Shown: positions 41,130 through 50,760, counted from the stretch's first letter. The stretch: 64,000 nucleotides of DNA from JBBPZA01 sp963728925 (GCA_963728925.1 CAVSMB010000025.1:62001-126000); one strand, 5' to 3'. Numbers and translations are program-made. Notes: generated from the letters alone by a model not told the origin.

Positions 41130-42793
41130 AGCCCCGCGACCGCCTCGGCGGCGCCGTCGAGCGGGACGGTGCGCTGCTCCTGGCCGCGGCGGACCTGAAC
41201 CTCGAGCTCGCCCGAGGTCTTCGTGCGACGCCCGACGGTGACCCGCAGCGGGCAGCCGAGCAGCTCGGCGTCGGCGAACTTCTCCCCTGGGCCGGCGTCG
41301 CGGTCGTCGAGCAGCACGTCGAGCCCGAGCGCTCCAAGCTCGTGGTAGATCACCTCGGCGAGCGCGAGCTCCTCGCTCCCGGGCTTGCCCAGCGCGACGA
41401 CCTCGACGTCGAAGGGGGCGAGCGAGCGCGGCCAGGAGATCCCCTGCTCGTCGGCGTACTGCTCGATGGCCGCCGCGCAGATCCGCGCCGGGCCGATGCC
41501 GTAGGAGCCCATCCACACCAGCTGCTCGCTGCCGTCGACGTCGACGAACGTCGCGCCCAGGGGCTCGGAGTAGCGCGTCCCGAGCTTGAAGATGTTGCCG
41601 ACCTCGATGGCGGCCTCGATGCGGATCGGGTTGCCGTCGACGGTGTCGCCCACCTCCACGCGGCGCACGTCGGCGCGCTCGGCGGCGAAGTCGCGCCCCG
41701 GCACCACGCCGCGGAGGTGGCTGTCGGGCGCGTTGGCGCCGCTCACGTACGCGCCGTCGGCGACCGCCTCGTCGAGGACGATCTCCAGGTCGGCGCCCAC
41801 CGGCCCGATGGAGCCGGGCGGCCCGATGCGCTCCTCGACCTCCTCGGGCCGGGCCGGGCGAAACGCCGCTCCCAGCGCGTTCTGGAGCTTGATCTCGTTG
41901 ACGCGATGGTCGCCGCGGACGACGACCATGACCATCCCGCGCTCCTCGACGACCACCGGGAAGGCCTTCAGCAGCGCACCGGCCGACACGTCGAGGGCGG
42001 ACGCGACCTCGTCGATGGTCGTGAGGCCCGGGGTCGGGACCTCGACCGGGGCGTCGAGGCGCTCGGGGAGGGTCACCCGCTGCGCGTCGGCGCGCGCGAT
42101 CTCGACGTTGGCGGCGTACCCCGGCGCCAGCGCGACCTCGTTCTCGCCGGCCGGGCAGGGCGCCATGTACTCGTGGGCGCCCAGGCCGCCCATCATCCCC
42201 ACGTCGGACTCGACCCGGTACCACTCCAGCCCGGCTCGGTCGAAGATGCGGTCGTAGGCCTCGATGTGCTTCTCGTAGGACGCCTGCAGGCCCTCGGCGT
42301 CGCGGTCGAAGGAGTACGCGTCCTTCATGACGAACTCCCGCGTCCGCAGGACCCCGGCCCGCGGTCGCGGCTCGTCGCGCTCCTTGGTCTGGATGTGGTA
42401 GAGGATCATCGGGAGTTGGCGGTAGGAGCGCACGGACTGCGCGACGTGCCCGGTGATGACCTCCTCATGGGTCATGGCCAGCACGAGCTCGGCGTCCTTG
42501 CGGTCGCGCAGCTTGAAGAGCTCGTCGATGTCATAGCGGCCGGTCCGCTTCCACGGCTCGGCGGGCAGCAGGACGGGCATCGACAGCTCCTGCCCACCGA
42601 TCGCGTCCATCTCCTCGCGGATGATCTGGGCGGCGCGCTGGTGGGCGCGCCAGCCAGCCGGCAGATAGGACCACAGGCCGGCGCCGACCTGCCGGATCAG
42701 GCCGGCGCGGACCATCAGCCGGTGCGAGACCGCCTGCGCGTCGGCCGGCGCCTCGCGCTCGGTCGGGAGGAAGTAGTGGGAGAGGCGCGTCAC
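41111..42793 (-). CDS. proS: Prolyl-tRNA synthetase (bacterial type with editing insertion)
   Basis: The 560-residue product begins GTG-TRLSHYFLPTEREAPADAQ. Class II motif 2 is in RPRAGVLRTREFVMKDAYSF; an editing insertion domain (TIDEVASALDVSAGALLKAF ... IGPVGADLEIVLDEAVADG) lies in the middle. An anticodon-binding C-terminus (LGLDVLLDDRDAGPGEKFAD) follows. It is the first gene of the operon ending at the apt-SRPBCC-FAD oxidase genes. Confidence 0.96.
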   Translation of the reverse strand: MTRLSHYFLPTEREAPADAQAVSHRLMVRAGLIRQVGAGLWSYLPAGWRAHQRAAQIIREEMDAIGGQELSMPVLLPAEPWKRTGRYDIDELFKLRDRKDAELVLAMTHEEVITGHVAQSVRSYRQLPMILYHIQTKERDEPRPRAGVLRTREFVMKDAYSFDRDAEGLQASYEKHIEAYDRIFDRAGLEWYRVESDVGMMGGLGAHEYMAPCPAGENEVALAPGYAANVEIARADAQRVTLPERLDAPVEVPTPGLTTIDEVASALDVSAGALLKAFPVVVEERGMVMVVVRGDHRVNEIKLQNALGAAFRPARPEEVEERIGPPGSIGPVGADLEIVLDEAVADGAYVSGANAPDSHLRGVVPGRDFAAERADVRRVEVGDTVDGNPIRIEAAIEVGNIFKLGTRYSEPLGATFVDVDGSEQLVWMGSYGIGPARICAAAIEQYADEQGISWPRSLAPFDVEVVALGKPGSEELALAEVIYHELGALGLDVLLDDRDAGPGEKFADAELLGCPLRVTVGRRTKTSGELEVQVRRGQEQRTVPLDGAAEAVAGLWRSLP

Positions 42794-42828
42794 GGCGCGA
42801 AGCCTACGGTCTCGCGTGGCGCCCGGCC

Positions 42829-43263
42829 CTAGGATGGCCCGCCGGGAGCGAATCCGGGCTTCCAGCCTGCCCAGCGCTCCGCGAGCCTGCCGTCCGCGAT
42901 GCGGAAGATCACGATGGCTCGCAGCTCGACCGGCCGGCCGTTGGGTGGCCGGCCGAACATCGGGCCGGTGTTGGTGCCGCGCAGCGTCCACCGGACCACG
43001 ACCCGATCCGCCTCGGCGACCAGCTCATCGATCGTGAACCGGAGGTCCGGATGCGCGCCGTGCATCGTGGTCACCACGTATTCGGCGCCTTGCGCGCCGG
43101 CGGGCTGTCCGGGCAGCGGATCGTGGTCCAGGAAGTCCGGGGCCACCAGGTCGCGCATCGCGGTCGCGTCCCCGGAGGGGATCACCTCTTCGAACACGCG
43201 GCGGACCAGGGCCTTGTTGGCGTCGAGCGTCACGGTGCCTCCTGTTGTCTGTTGGGCGCTCAT
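42829..43263 (-). CDS. SnoaL-like ester cyclase
   Basis: The 144-residue product has LDANKALVRRVFEEVIPSGD, then DFLDHDPLPGQPAGAQGAEY and WTLRGTNTGPMFGRPPNGRP, the pattern of SnoaL-like polyketide-cyclase relatives. No polyketide cluster is nearby, so it is probably a stand-alone small hydrolase or binding protein. Start ATG 43263 is 8 bp from the divergent methyltransferase start at 43272. Confidence 0.75.
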   Translation of the reverse strand: MSAQQTTGGTVTLDANKALVRRVFEEVIPSGDATAMRDLVAPDFLDHDPLPGQPAGAQGAEYVVTTMHGAHPDLRFTIDELVAEADRVVVRWTLRGTNTGPMFGRPPNGRPVELRAIVIFRIADGRLAERWAGWKPGFAPGGPS

Positions 43264-43271
43264 AGTCTGGC

Positions 43272-44018
43272 GTGAACGACTCCTCGGTCACCGTGAGCAG
43301 CGAGCCCTACACCCCCGACAACCTCCTCGACCGCCGTTCGGACCCGGCGACGCTCGAGCTCCAGTACCGCCACGTCGCGCGCCGCGAGCGCGAGATCCTC
43401 GCGCGGCGGCTTCCGCTGCGCGCCGGCGAGGTGCTCTCGGTGGGCTGCGGGTGGCACCCGGGCCGCCACCTCTTCCCCGCGCCGGCCTTCCGCATGACCG
43501 GGATCGACTCCGACCCCGAGAAGGTCGCCGCCGTGCGCGATCGCGGCCTCGTCGACGAGGCGCTCGTCGGGCGCGCCGGCGAGCTCGACCTGCCGCCGGC
43601 GTCGTTCGACGTCGTGCTCTACCGACTCGTCCTTCACCACGTCGCCTACGCCCAGCCGCTCGAGCCTCTGTTCGCCGAGACGCGACGGCTGCTCGCGCCC
43701 GGCGGCGCGCTCGTCGCCGTCGAGCCCGGCCTCTACCACCCCGTCGGGGCCGGTCTCGCCGCGGCGAACCGCGTGGGCCTGGGGCCGTGGGTCCACGGCA
43801 CCCCGGACGACGTGCCACTGTCCCCCCGGCGCCTGCTCGCGCTCGCCGCCTCGGCCGGCCTGCAGCCCGAGCTGCACGCTGTGACCTTCACGTGGCGACG
43901 GCTGCCGCCGGAGGTGCAGCGGGCGCTGTGGCCGCTCGACCGCCTAGGCTCACGGCCACGCCTTCGGGCCGCAGGGCATACCTTGATGCTCATCGCCCGC
44001 AACTCGAAGGGCCCGTGA
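43272..44018 (+). CDS. Class I SAM-dependent methyltransferase
   Basis: The 248-residue product has the glycine-rich SAM motif VLSVGCGWHPGRHLFPAPAF followed by GIDSDPEKVAAVRDRGLVDE (acidic loop) and ASFDVVLYRLVLHHVAYAQP (motif 4). The acceptor substrate is unknown. Start GTG 43272 follows closely the divergent SnoaL gene. Confidence 0.85.
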   Translation: MNDSSVTVSSEPYTPDNLLDRRSDPATLELQYRHVARREREILARRLPLRAGEVLSVGCGWHPGRHLFPAPAFRMTGIDSDPEKVAAVRDRGLVDEALVGRAGELDLPPASFDVVLYRLVLHHVAYAQPLEPLFAETRRLLAPGGALVAVEPGLYHPVGAGLAAANRVGLGPWVHGTPDDVPLSPRRLLALAASAGLQPELHAVTFTWRRLPPEVQRALWPLDRLGSRPRLRAAGHTLMLIARNSKGP

Positions 44019-44034
44019 CGGTTTGGTGAAGACC

Positions 44035-45546
44035 ATGCGACGCACCACCACGACCCTGATCCTCGGCGCGCTGGTCGCGCTGCTCGCCGTCGTTCCCGCC
44101 GCGAGCGCAGCGACCAGCCTCGACTCGATCTTCCAGGACGACGCGATCCTTCTCAACAGCGGCTCGGAGGCGACCCAGACCGGCCTCGACGAGATGCGCG
44201 GGCTCGGCGTGACGACCGTCCACTCGCTCGTGGTGTGGGCCCAGGTGGCGCCCCAGCGCCAGAGCCTGAAGCGGCCCAGCGGCCTCGACCCGAAGGACCC
44301 CGAGGACTATCCGCTGGAGAACTGGCGCAAGTACGACAACCTCGTTCGCCAGGCGACCGCACGCGGCATGTCAGTCATCCTCACCCCGACGACGCCGACG
44401 CCGGCGTGGGCGGGGGACTGCACGACCTCCCACCGGCGCGCGCTGTGCGTGAATCGGCCCAGCGCACGGGAGTTCGGCTTCTTCGCGGCGGCGCTGGCAC
44501 GGCGCTATTCGGGCTCTTTCCCCGACCCCGAGAACCCCGGGCGGACACTGCCGCGCGTCTCGCGCTGGTCGTTCCTCAACGAGCCCAACCTGGGCGCCTG
44601 GCTGACCCCGCAGTACTCGAGGGTCAAGGGCCGGACGGTGGCCACCGGCGTCAAGATCGCCCGTGACCTGCTCACCGCCGGCCTGTCCGCGCTGCGCTCC
44701 GGCGGTCACGCCTCGGACGCGCTCTACATCGCCGAGACGGCGCCGGTTGGCGGCACGAGCGGCTCGCTGGCGACGCGCAAGAACCCGCCACGGACCTTCC
44801 TGCAGGGCCTGTTCTGCCTCACCTCTCGCGGCGGCCGGCTGATCGACTCGCGCATCGGCTGCTTCCGCAAGTACGCCCAGTTCAAGATCACGGGGATCTC
44901 CCACCACCCCTACACGCTGGGCGCTGGGGCCCCGCCCTTCGCCCGCGCGGGCAAGAACGACATCTCGATCGGCTTCCTGAGCCGGCTGACCAGCGTGCTG
45001 AGGCAGGCCGCCAAGCAGCGTCGCATCCCCAGGGCGGCCGCCAACCGCATCTACTTCACCGAGTTCGGCTACCAGACCAACCCGCCCGACGACAACTTCG
45101 GCGCCTCGTGGGCGAGGCAGGCCGAGTACCTCAACCTCGCCGACTACATCGGCTACACGACCAAGCAGGTCCGCGGCGTGGCGCAGTACGAGCTCTACGA
45201 CGACCCGGCGAAGGCCAGCTTCAACACCGGGCTGCGCACGTGCCGCTCGGAGTGCGATGAGATCAAGAAGCCGAGCTACGCGGCCTACCGCACGCCGCTC
45301 TACGTCGTGCGCTCGGGCCGCCGCAACGTCCGCGTCTGGGGCTGGGTGCGCCCGGCGGCGGGACGCACCACGGTGGAGATCCTGCTCAAGACGGGTTCTA
45401 AGACCAAGCTCCTCAAGACCGTGAAGACACGTGCCAACGGGGTCCTCGACCTTCGCCTCAAGCGCGCCTCCGGCGAGTACCAGCTGCGCTGGAGCGCCGC
45501 CGGCGAGACGTTCGTCAGCCGCGGCGCGCGCGTCGCCCTGCGCTAG
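44035..45546 (+). CDS. Secreted glycoside-hydrolase-like protein (TIM barrel)
   Basis: The 503-residue product has a signal peptide (LGALVALLAVVPAASA). Its TIM-barrel pattern resembles clan GH-A: the acid/base candidate lies in WSFLNEPNLGAW near residue 182 and the nucleophile candidate in IYFTEFGYQTNPP near 343, with a C-terminal beta domain (VWGWVRPAAGRTTVEILLKT). This is family GH39/GH5-like, but the exact substrate is not known. ATG 44035 and GTG 44026 are both possible starts. Cells release it to the exterior or wall. Confidence 0.75.
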   Translation: MRRTTTTLILGALVALLAVVPAASAATSLDSIFQDDAILLNSGSEATQTGLDEMRGLGVTTVHSLVVWAQVAPQRQSLKRPSGLDPKDPEDYPLENWRKYDNLVRQATARGMSVILTPTTPTPAWAGDCTTSHRRALCVNRPSAREFGFFAAALARRYSGSFPDPENPGRTLPRVSRWSFLNEPNLGAWLTPQYSRVKGRTVATGVKIARDLLTAGLSALRSGGHASDALYIAETAPVGGTSGSLATRKNPPRTFLQGLFCLTSRGGRLIDSRIGCFRKYAQFKITGISHHPYTLGAGAPPFARAGKNDISIGFLSRLTSVLRQAAKQRRIPRAAANRIYFTEFGYQTNPPDDNFGASWARQAEYLNLADYIGYTTKQVRGVAQYELYDDPAKASFNTGLRTCRSECDEIKKPSYAAYRTPLYVVRSGRRNVRVWGWVRPAAGRTTVEILLKTGSKTKLLKTVKTRANGVLDLRLKRASGEYQLRWSAAGETFVSRGARVALR

Positions 45547-45550
45547 CCGC

Positions 45551-47470
45551 TCAGTCGCCGCCCTCGCGCAGGAAGACCGTCGCCAGACGCAGCACGTAGG
45601 CGCGGCTCATGGGGTCGAGGCTCGCCGGCTCGCGGGTGAGCAGCGCCTCGACGCGCGGGCGCTCGAGCACCTCCCAGGCCGGGTGCGAGGCCTGCGCGAG
45701 CGCCTCCTCGCGGACGGCGGTGAGGGTGGCGGCGAAGGGGTGCGGTGGGGCGGCGGCGAGGGCATCCGCCGGAGCGGCTCCGGGCGCGGTGCCGGCGGCC
45801 ACCTCCCGGGGGATCGCCGCCCCTCCCTCGCCGCCGCCGCCGCCGCGAACCGTCCTACCCCGCGCCCCGACCGGGACGTTCGGCAGCCTCCGCCTCGCCT
45901 CCGCGAGCGCCTTTCGCGCGAGCGTCCTCGCGCGCGCGGCGCGGCGCTGGGCTGCCGACTGTCGCGCCGGCCACGGCCTGTCGCCCTCGAAGGGAACGTC
46001 GACCAGGTCGGGCGCGAGCGCCTCGAGCACGCGCATGTGGAAGAGCTGCAGCGCGCGTTCGCGTGCGGGCAGGCCGAGCTCGTGACCCAGGAGACGCGGC
46101 GACCACGTCGGCGAGGTGGTGTCCTTGATCCACTCGACGCAGGAATGGCTCGGTCCCGCCCAGTGCTCGAGGCGCTGATGGAAGTAGAAGAGGTCGGGGA
46201 CGTCGACGGGCGCGGCGCCGAGGCCGAGCTGCTCGTCGACGAAGCCCGCGAACCAGCGGCGCACGATCGCGGCTCCCTGTGGGCCGACGAGCTCCTGCCG
46301 GCCGGGCCGTCGCGTGGTCCAGCGGCCGTAGAGGCGCTCGACCAGCCCGTCGCGGTCGAGGCCCTCGCCCAGGCCGTAGAGGGCACGGCCGACCTCCGAG
46401 CCATGGCCGCTGTGCCACAGCGGGAGGACCCAGTCGCGCGGGCCGAGCGGGAACCCGGCGGCGTCGGCCACGCACGCGGTCCCGGCCGAGCTCAGTGCGG
46501 TGACCTGCGCGGCGCGCCGTGGGCGCTCGGCCATGTTGCCGTAGGGGTCGAACTCCGGGATGCGGTGCTCGACGCCCGCGGCCGCCGCGACGGCGCGGCC
46601 CTTGTCGACGTCCTCGACGCCCGGGACGCCGGCGGTAACCGCCTCCCACTCGAAGTCGCCGTGCAGGGCGGCGGCGAAGACCAGCCGCGAGTCGCGCCCC
46701 GCGGTGATCGGCACCTGATTCGGCCGCCCGGGCCAGTCGGCCAGCGCGTTCAGCGCGGCCACGAGCACGCGGCCCGCCTCGGCCGCGTCGAAGCCCGCTC
46801 CCGGCAGACGGGCGACCTCCTGCGCCGTCAGCCGCGAGGTCGCCGTCTCGGCCTGCCCGTCCGCCAGGCGCACCACGGTGCCGCGCCGCACCCGCCGCAC
46901 CGCACGCCACCACGGGTGGCCGGTCAATGAGAAGCCGCCGGCCAGCAGCGAGGCAAGCACCTCCGCGTCCCACCCCTCGTCGTCGGCGATGGCGCGCAGC
47001 GCCTCGGCATTGCCCCCGAACCAGTGCGTCCCGTCCGGCCCGCACGCCCGATAGAGCGGGTGGGCGCCCATCGCGTCGCTCGCGACTTCGAGCACGCCCT
47101 GCCCGTCGTCGCAGCGCGCCGCGATCCAGCGCCCGTCCATCGCGTCGACCCACGTCGGGGCGGGCCTGAGGTAGTGCGCCGCGTCGAGCGGGCCGCGTCC
47201 GTCGCCGGCCTCCTCCCCCGTCCAGCGGTACGGGCGGCCGGAGAACAGCGCGATCCGCGTCTGATCGGCGTGGACGTAGCGCACGCCCGCGGTCTGGGCC
47301 TCGGGATGCTGCGCCCAGGCGGCCGCCAGCCGGCCCGAGGGGGCCCGCCAGGTCCGCACGAGGGCGGGATCGAGGAACCCCGCCCGCTCGAGAAGCCCGC
47401 GCAGCGCCCGGGCGCCATGCTCCGGATCCGCGCGCCCCTCCTGCGAGAAGCCGACGACGAAGAGGTTCAC
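45551..47470 (-). CDS. Asparagine-synthetase-like protein without the glutaminase cysteine
   Basis: The 639-residue product starts MNLFVVGFSQEGRADPEHGA and so lacks the N-terminal Cys needed for glutamine hydrolysis in AsnB. The N-terminal half still shows the Ntn-like region (WVDAMDGRWIAARCDDGQGV). The C-terminal half has the ATP pyrophosphatase-like loop VPITAGRDSRLVFAAALHG (SGGxDS altered to TAGRDSR) and CVEWIKDTTSPTWSPRLLG. Many proteins of this kind in polysaccharide loci modify unknown acceptors. It lies between the glycoside hydrolase gene (convergent) and ispG. Confidence 0.75.
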   Translation of the reverse strand: MNLFVVGFSQEGRADPEHGARALRGLLERAGFLDPALVRTWRAPSGRLAAAWAQHPEAQTAGVRYVHADQTRIALFSGRPYRWTGEEAGDGRGPLDAAHYLRPAPTWVDAMDGRWIAARCDDGQGVLEVASDAMGAHPLYRACGPDGTHWFGGNAEALRAIADDEGWDAEVLASLLAGGFSLTGHPWWRAVRRVRRGTVVRLADGQAETATSRLTAQEVARLPGAGFDAAEAGRVLVAALNALADWPGRPNQVPITAGRDSRLVFAAALHGDFEWEAVTAGVPGVEDVDKGRAVAAAAGVEHRIPEFDPYGNMAERPRRAAQVTALSSAGTACVADAAGFPLGPRDWVLPLWHSGHGSEVGRALYGLGEGLDRDGLVERLYGRWTTRRPGRQELVGPQGAAIVRRWFAGFVDEQLGLGAAPVDVPDLFYFHQRLEHWAGPSHSCVEWIKDTTSPTWSPRLLGHELGLPARERALQLFHMRVLEALAPDLVDVPFEGDRPWPARQSAAQRRAARARTLARKALAEARRRLPNVPVGARGRTVRGGGGGEGGAAIPREVAAGTAPGAAPADALAAAPPHPFAATLTAVREEALAQASHPAWEVLERPRVEALLTREPASLDPMSRAYVLRLATVFLREGGD

Positions 47471-47491
47471 GCCGGGCCGGCGAGCCTGGGG

Positions 47492-48832
47492 CTAGCGGCG
47501 CGTGAAACGGCGCCCGGCGGTGGGCGAGACGGCCTCGTCGAGGCGCAGCAGGTCGCTCGGCCCGTCAGAGAGCGGCTCGCCTTCGCCGTCGCGCGGCTCG
47601 CCCTCGCCGTTCGGCTTGATCGCCGACAGGAGCGCCGCGTCCTCCTCCTCGCCGTCGGTGGCCGCCCGCTCGAGCGCTGCGAGGCGCTCGGGGGTCATCT
47701 CGCCGGCGTTCTCGGCCTCGATCGCGGCGAGCCACTCCGCCCCGACCGCCGCCTCCTGACGGTCGACGTCGATGCGCTTGTGGGTCGCGTACTTGTCGAT
47801 CTCCTCGAAGAGGACGTCGACGAGCTGCTCCTGGGGCACCTTGCGCAGGGCCTTGCCACGGCTGAAGATCAGACCCTCGTTCTTCGCGCCGGTGATCCCG
47901 AAGTCCGCGTGCGAGGCCTCGCCGATCCCGTTAACCGCGCAGCCGAGCACAGCGACTTCGACGGGGTCGTCGTAGGCCTCCAGCCGCTGCTCGATCTCGG
48001 CTACCACGGTGTCCATGTCGAACTGCAGGCGCCCGCACGTCGGGCAGGCGATGAGCACCGGGCCGCGCTCGCGCAGCTTGAGCGCCTTGAGGATCTCCCA
48101 GGCGACCTTGACCTCCTCCTCGGCGTGGAAGGTCGACAGCGAGATGCGAATGGTGTCGCCGATCCCGTCGGCGAGCAGCGTCCCGAGGCCGACGGCCGAC
48201 TTCAGCGAGCCCGACCACTTCGTCCCTGCCTCGGTGATCCCGAGGTGCAGCGGATACGGGATGCGCTCGGAGAGCAGCCGGTTGGAGGCGATCGTGTTGG
48301 GCACGTTCGTCGACTTGATGGAGACCTTGAAGTTCGTGAAGTCCAGGCGCTCCATCAGCTCGACGAACTCGGAGGCGGCGGTCACGAGCGCCTCGACGGG
48401 GTTCTCGCGCTCCAGCACGTGCAGGTGCTTGGGCAGCGATCCCGAGTTGACCCCGATCCGCATCGGCACGCCGAGCACGTTGGCGCGTTTGGCCACCTCG
48501 GCGACCTTGTCGGGCCCGCCGATGTTGCCGGGGTTGAGCCGCACGCAGTGAGCCCCCGCGTCGAGCGCCTTGAGGGCGAGCGTGTGGTTGAAGTGGATGT
48601 CGGCGATGATCGGGATCGGCGACTCGCGGACGATCGTCTTGAGCGCCTCGACGTCCTGGTCGCGCGGGACCGCGACGCGCACGATGTCCGCGCCGGCATC
48701 CGCCGCCGTGCGGATCTGCGCGAGCGTCGGGCCGAGGTTGGCCGTCTCGGTCTTGGTCATCGTCTGGACGGCGACCGGCGCGCCTCCGCCGATCTTCACG
48801 CCGCCGACGTCGATCTGGCGGGGGGAAGCCAT
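47492..48832 (-). CDS. ispG: 4-hydroxy-3-methylbut-2-en-1-yl diphosphate synthase
   Basis: The 446-residue product has the TIM-barrel start MASPRQIDVGGVKIGGGAPV, the barrel strands with GAHCVRLNPGNIGGPDKVAE, and the iron-sulfur ligands in CPTCGRLQFDMDTV and VLGCAVNGIGEASHADFGIT. It converts MEcPP to HMBPP in the MEP isoprenoid pathway. An unusual charged C-terminal tail (EEEDAALLSAIKPNGEGEPR and onward to RRFTRR) extends past the typical end. The next gene upstream, on the same strand, starts 67 bp away. Confidence 0.95.
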   Translation of the reverse strand: MASPRQIDVGGVKIGGGAPVAVQTMTKTETANLGPTLAQIRTAADAGADIVRVAVPRDQDVEALKTIVRESPIPIIADIHFNHTLALKALDAGAHCVRLNPGNIGGPDKVAEVAKRANVLGVPMRIGVNSGSLPKHLHVLERENPVEALVTAASEFVELMERLDFTNFKVSIKSTNVPNTIASNRLLSERIPYPLHLGITEAGTKWSGSLKSAVGLGTLLADGIGDTIRISLSTFHAEEEVKVAWEILKALKLRERGPVLIACPTCGRLQFDMDTVVAEIEQRLEAYDDPVEVAVLGCAVNGIGEASHADFGITGAKNEGLIFSRGKALRKVPQEQLVDVLFEEIDKYATHKRIDVDRQEAAVGAEWLAAIEAENAGEMTPERLAALERAATDGEEEDAALLSAIKPNGEGEPRDGEGEPLSDGPSDLLRLDEAVSPTAGRRFTRR

Positions 48833-48899
48833 ACCCCCAGGATACGAAAGCGCCGCGGCGCCGGGTCAGCGTGTGAGCGCCGTGCCGCGGCGAGGCGTC

Positions 48900-49259
48900 C
48901 TAGCCGGCCTTGTTGCTGAGCTGATCGACCTTGACGGCCGTCAGCTTGATGTCCTCCAGGAAGCCGATCAGCGACCCGTCGCGCTTCCCGTCCCCGCAGC
49001 GCAGGCGCGCCTTGAACGACGCGTCCGAGCTATGGAGCACGGTCAGGGTGAGCGTCGAGGTGGTCGACTTGATCGTCGGGTTGTTGAAGCTCGTCTCGTC
49101 GAAGTCGTCGCCGGCCAGCAGACGGCACGTGGCGAGGCCGATGCCCCCGACCGTCGCCTTGGCGAGGATCGCGTAGTTGCCGGCAGGGACGGAGAGGGTG
49201 AGCGGGTCGCTGTCGTTGGTGGTGATGTCCACCGCGCGGTCCTTGAAGCGCCCGAACAC
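48900..49259 (-). pseudogene. C-terminal remnant of a small exported-type protein, unknown family
   Basis: The minus strand reads VFGRFKDRAVDITTNDSDPL, then TLSVPAGNYAILAKATVGGI and TLTVLHSSDASFKARLRCGD ending KVDQLSNKAG. The beta-rich pattern (PAGNYAILAKATVG) is common in small exported actinobacterial proteins, normally preceded by a signal peptide. Here the upstream DNA is the glycosyltransferase gene in another frame, so the N-terminus seems lost at a junction near 49290. A GTG at 49259 is the only possible start. I call it a fragment, with moderate certainty. Confidence 0.55.
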
Positions 49260-49289
49260 GCGAGTCGGCGAGTCCGTGCGAGCGCCCCC

Positions 49290-50320
49290 CTCCCCGGGTC
49301 CTCGCCGCCGTGGACGGCCGCGCCGGCCCCGAGCGCGACCGCGCGCCGGGCGTTCGCCCATTGATCGGCCGCGAAGAGCGGCACGACGACGAGCGGCAGC
49401 CCGGAGGCGAGCGCGCCCAGCACCGACCCCGAGCCGCCGTGGCAGACGACCGCCGCGGCGTGCGCGAACACCTCGTCCTGGGGTAGCCAGCGCTCGGCGT
49501 GGACGTTGGCGGGCAGCTCGCCGAGTTCGGCGGGGTCTGCGGCTTCGCCCGTCGTCACGAGCACGCGCACTCCGAGCGGCGCGAGGCGGTCGATCACGGC
49601 GCGGTAGAGCGCCGGGAAGTAGCCGACGGCCGGAGCGACCGACCCGAAGCTCACGTAGACGAGCGGGTCCTCGCCCTGCGCCCACGCGCCTGGGGAGGCG
49701 GTCGGGCTCGGTGCCGGCGGAGCCGGGTGGCGGTAGCGAAGGCCGGCCCGCCTGCCGAGGAGGACGGGGTCATCGAGCGAGGGCGGGACGAGGGTCAGCC
49801 CGAGGCCATTCCGAAGCCGCTCGGCTCCCCGTTCGGCGGCGAGCCCGCGCTCGGCGCGCAGCTCCTCGAGGGGGCCCGCTGCCAGGTCGAGGATCCACTC
49901 CTCCATGGAGACCAGCCCGAGAGCGACCCGGGCGTGCGCCCGGCCGCGGTCCTCGGCCGCGAGCGCGCCCGCGAACTCACAGCTCTCGCGCACGACGACG
50001 TCGGGGCGGAACGCCTCGACCGCGGCCAGCACGCCCGGCAGGGCGGCGCGCGTGGCGATGCGACCGAACATGTCGCGCGCCATCCCGTCGTTGGCCTGCG
50101 CGAAGCTCGCGGAGTCCCGGGCGGCGAGGAGAGCGGCCATCTCGCGCTCTGGCGGGTCGTCGAAGGCCAGCACCGGCAGGCCCGTCCGCGCGAGCAGCGC
50201 CGTCCTGGACCGCTGGGTGGCGATGCGGACCTCGTGGCCGGCGCTCACGCAGGCACGGGCGAAGGGCACGAGCGGCAGCGCGTGGCCGGCGTGGCCGGTG
50301 GTCGTGAAGAGGACCCGCAC
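49290..50320 (-). pseudogene. MGT-family glycosyltransferase, missing its C-terminus
   Basis: From ATG 50320 the product reads MRVLFTTTGHAGHALPLVPF, then PLVYVSFGSVAPAVGYFPAL, ERWLPQDEVFAHAAAVVCHG and GSGSVLGALASGLPLVVVPL with FAADQWANARRAVALGAGAA. This is the UDP-glycosyltransferase (MGT/macrolide) fold, including the HGGxG and PL..DQ.. donor motifs. After VHGGEDPGRG near 49296 the sequence runs out of frame into the small protein at 48900-49259, so about 60 C-terminal residues are lost. Natural acceptors are unknown. Confidence 0.75.
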
Positions 50321-50322
50321 GC

Positions 50323-50760
50323 TCAGCGCTCCTCGAAGGCGGCGTCGTAGTCCTGCACGCCGAGGACGATCGCCACGAAGAACCCCGTTCCGGCGCGGAC
50401 GTTCGCGCTGTGGGGCAGGCCGGCCGGGATGAAGACGCTCGCCGGGCCGTGGACCTCGTAGCGATCGTCGCCGAGCACGATGTCGTAGATCAGGTCGGTG
50501 ATCGGGAGGATGAGGTTGAGCTCGGGCACCGTGTGCTCGTGCACGTCGCAGTAGTCGCGCTCCGCGTCCGCGACCGCGTCGACGCGGTGGACCGCCACGT
50601 GCGTGTCGGCGCCCGGGTGCACGTCGGCGCCCGACATCAGCCGGCGCGTCAGCGGGCCCTCGTCGTGGTAGCGGATCCCCTCGAGCCCGCTGAGCACCCC
50701 GGGCGCGATGAGATGGGCGTGGCAGGCCGGGGCCTGAAGCGTGGTCGGCGCCAGGGGCAT
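50323..50760 (-). CDS. Cupin-domain protein
   Basis: The 145-residue product has two metal-ligand cupin motifs: DVHEHTVPELNLILPITDLI and HGPASVFIPAGLPHSANVRA. A small single-domain cupin, role unknown. Start ATG 50760. It lies 2 bp after the glycosyltransferase start in transcription order, so a common transcript is possible. Confidence 0.75.
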   Translation of the reverse strand: MPLAPTTLQAPACHAHLIAPGVLSGLEGIRYHDEGPLTRRLMSGADVHPGADTHVAVHRVDAVADAERDYCDVHEHTVPELNLILPITDLIYDIVLGDDRYEVHGPASVFIPAGLPHSANVRAGTGFFVAIVLGVQDYDAAFEER

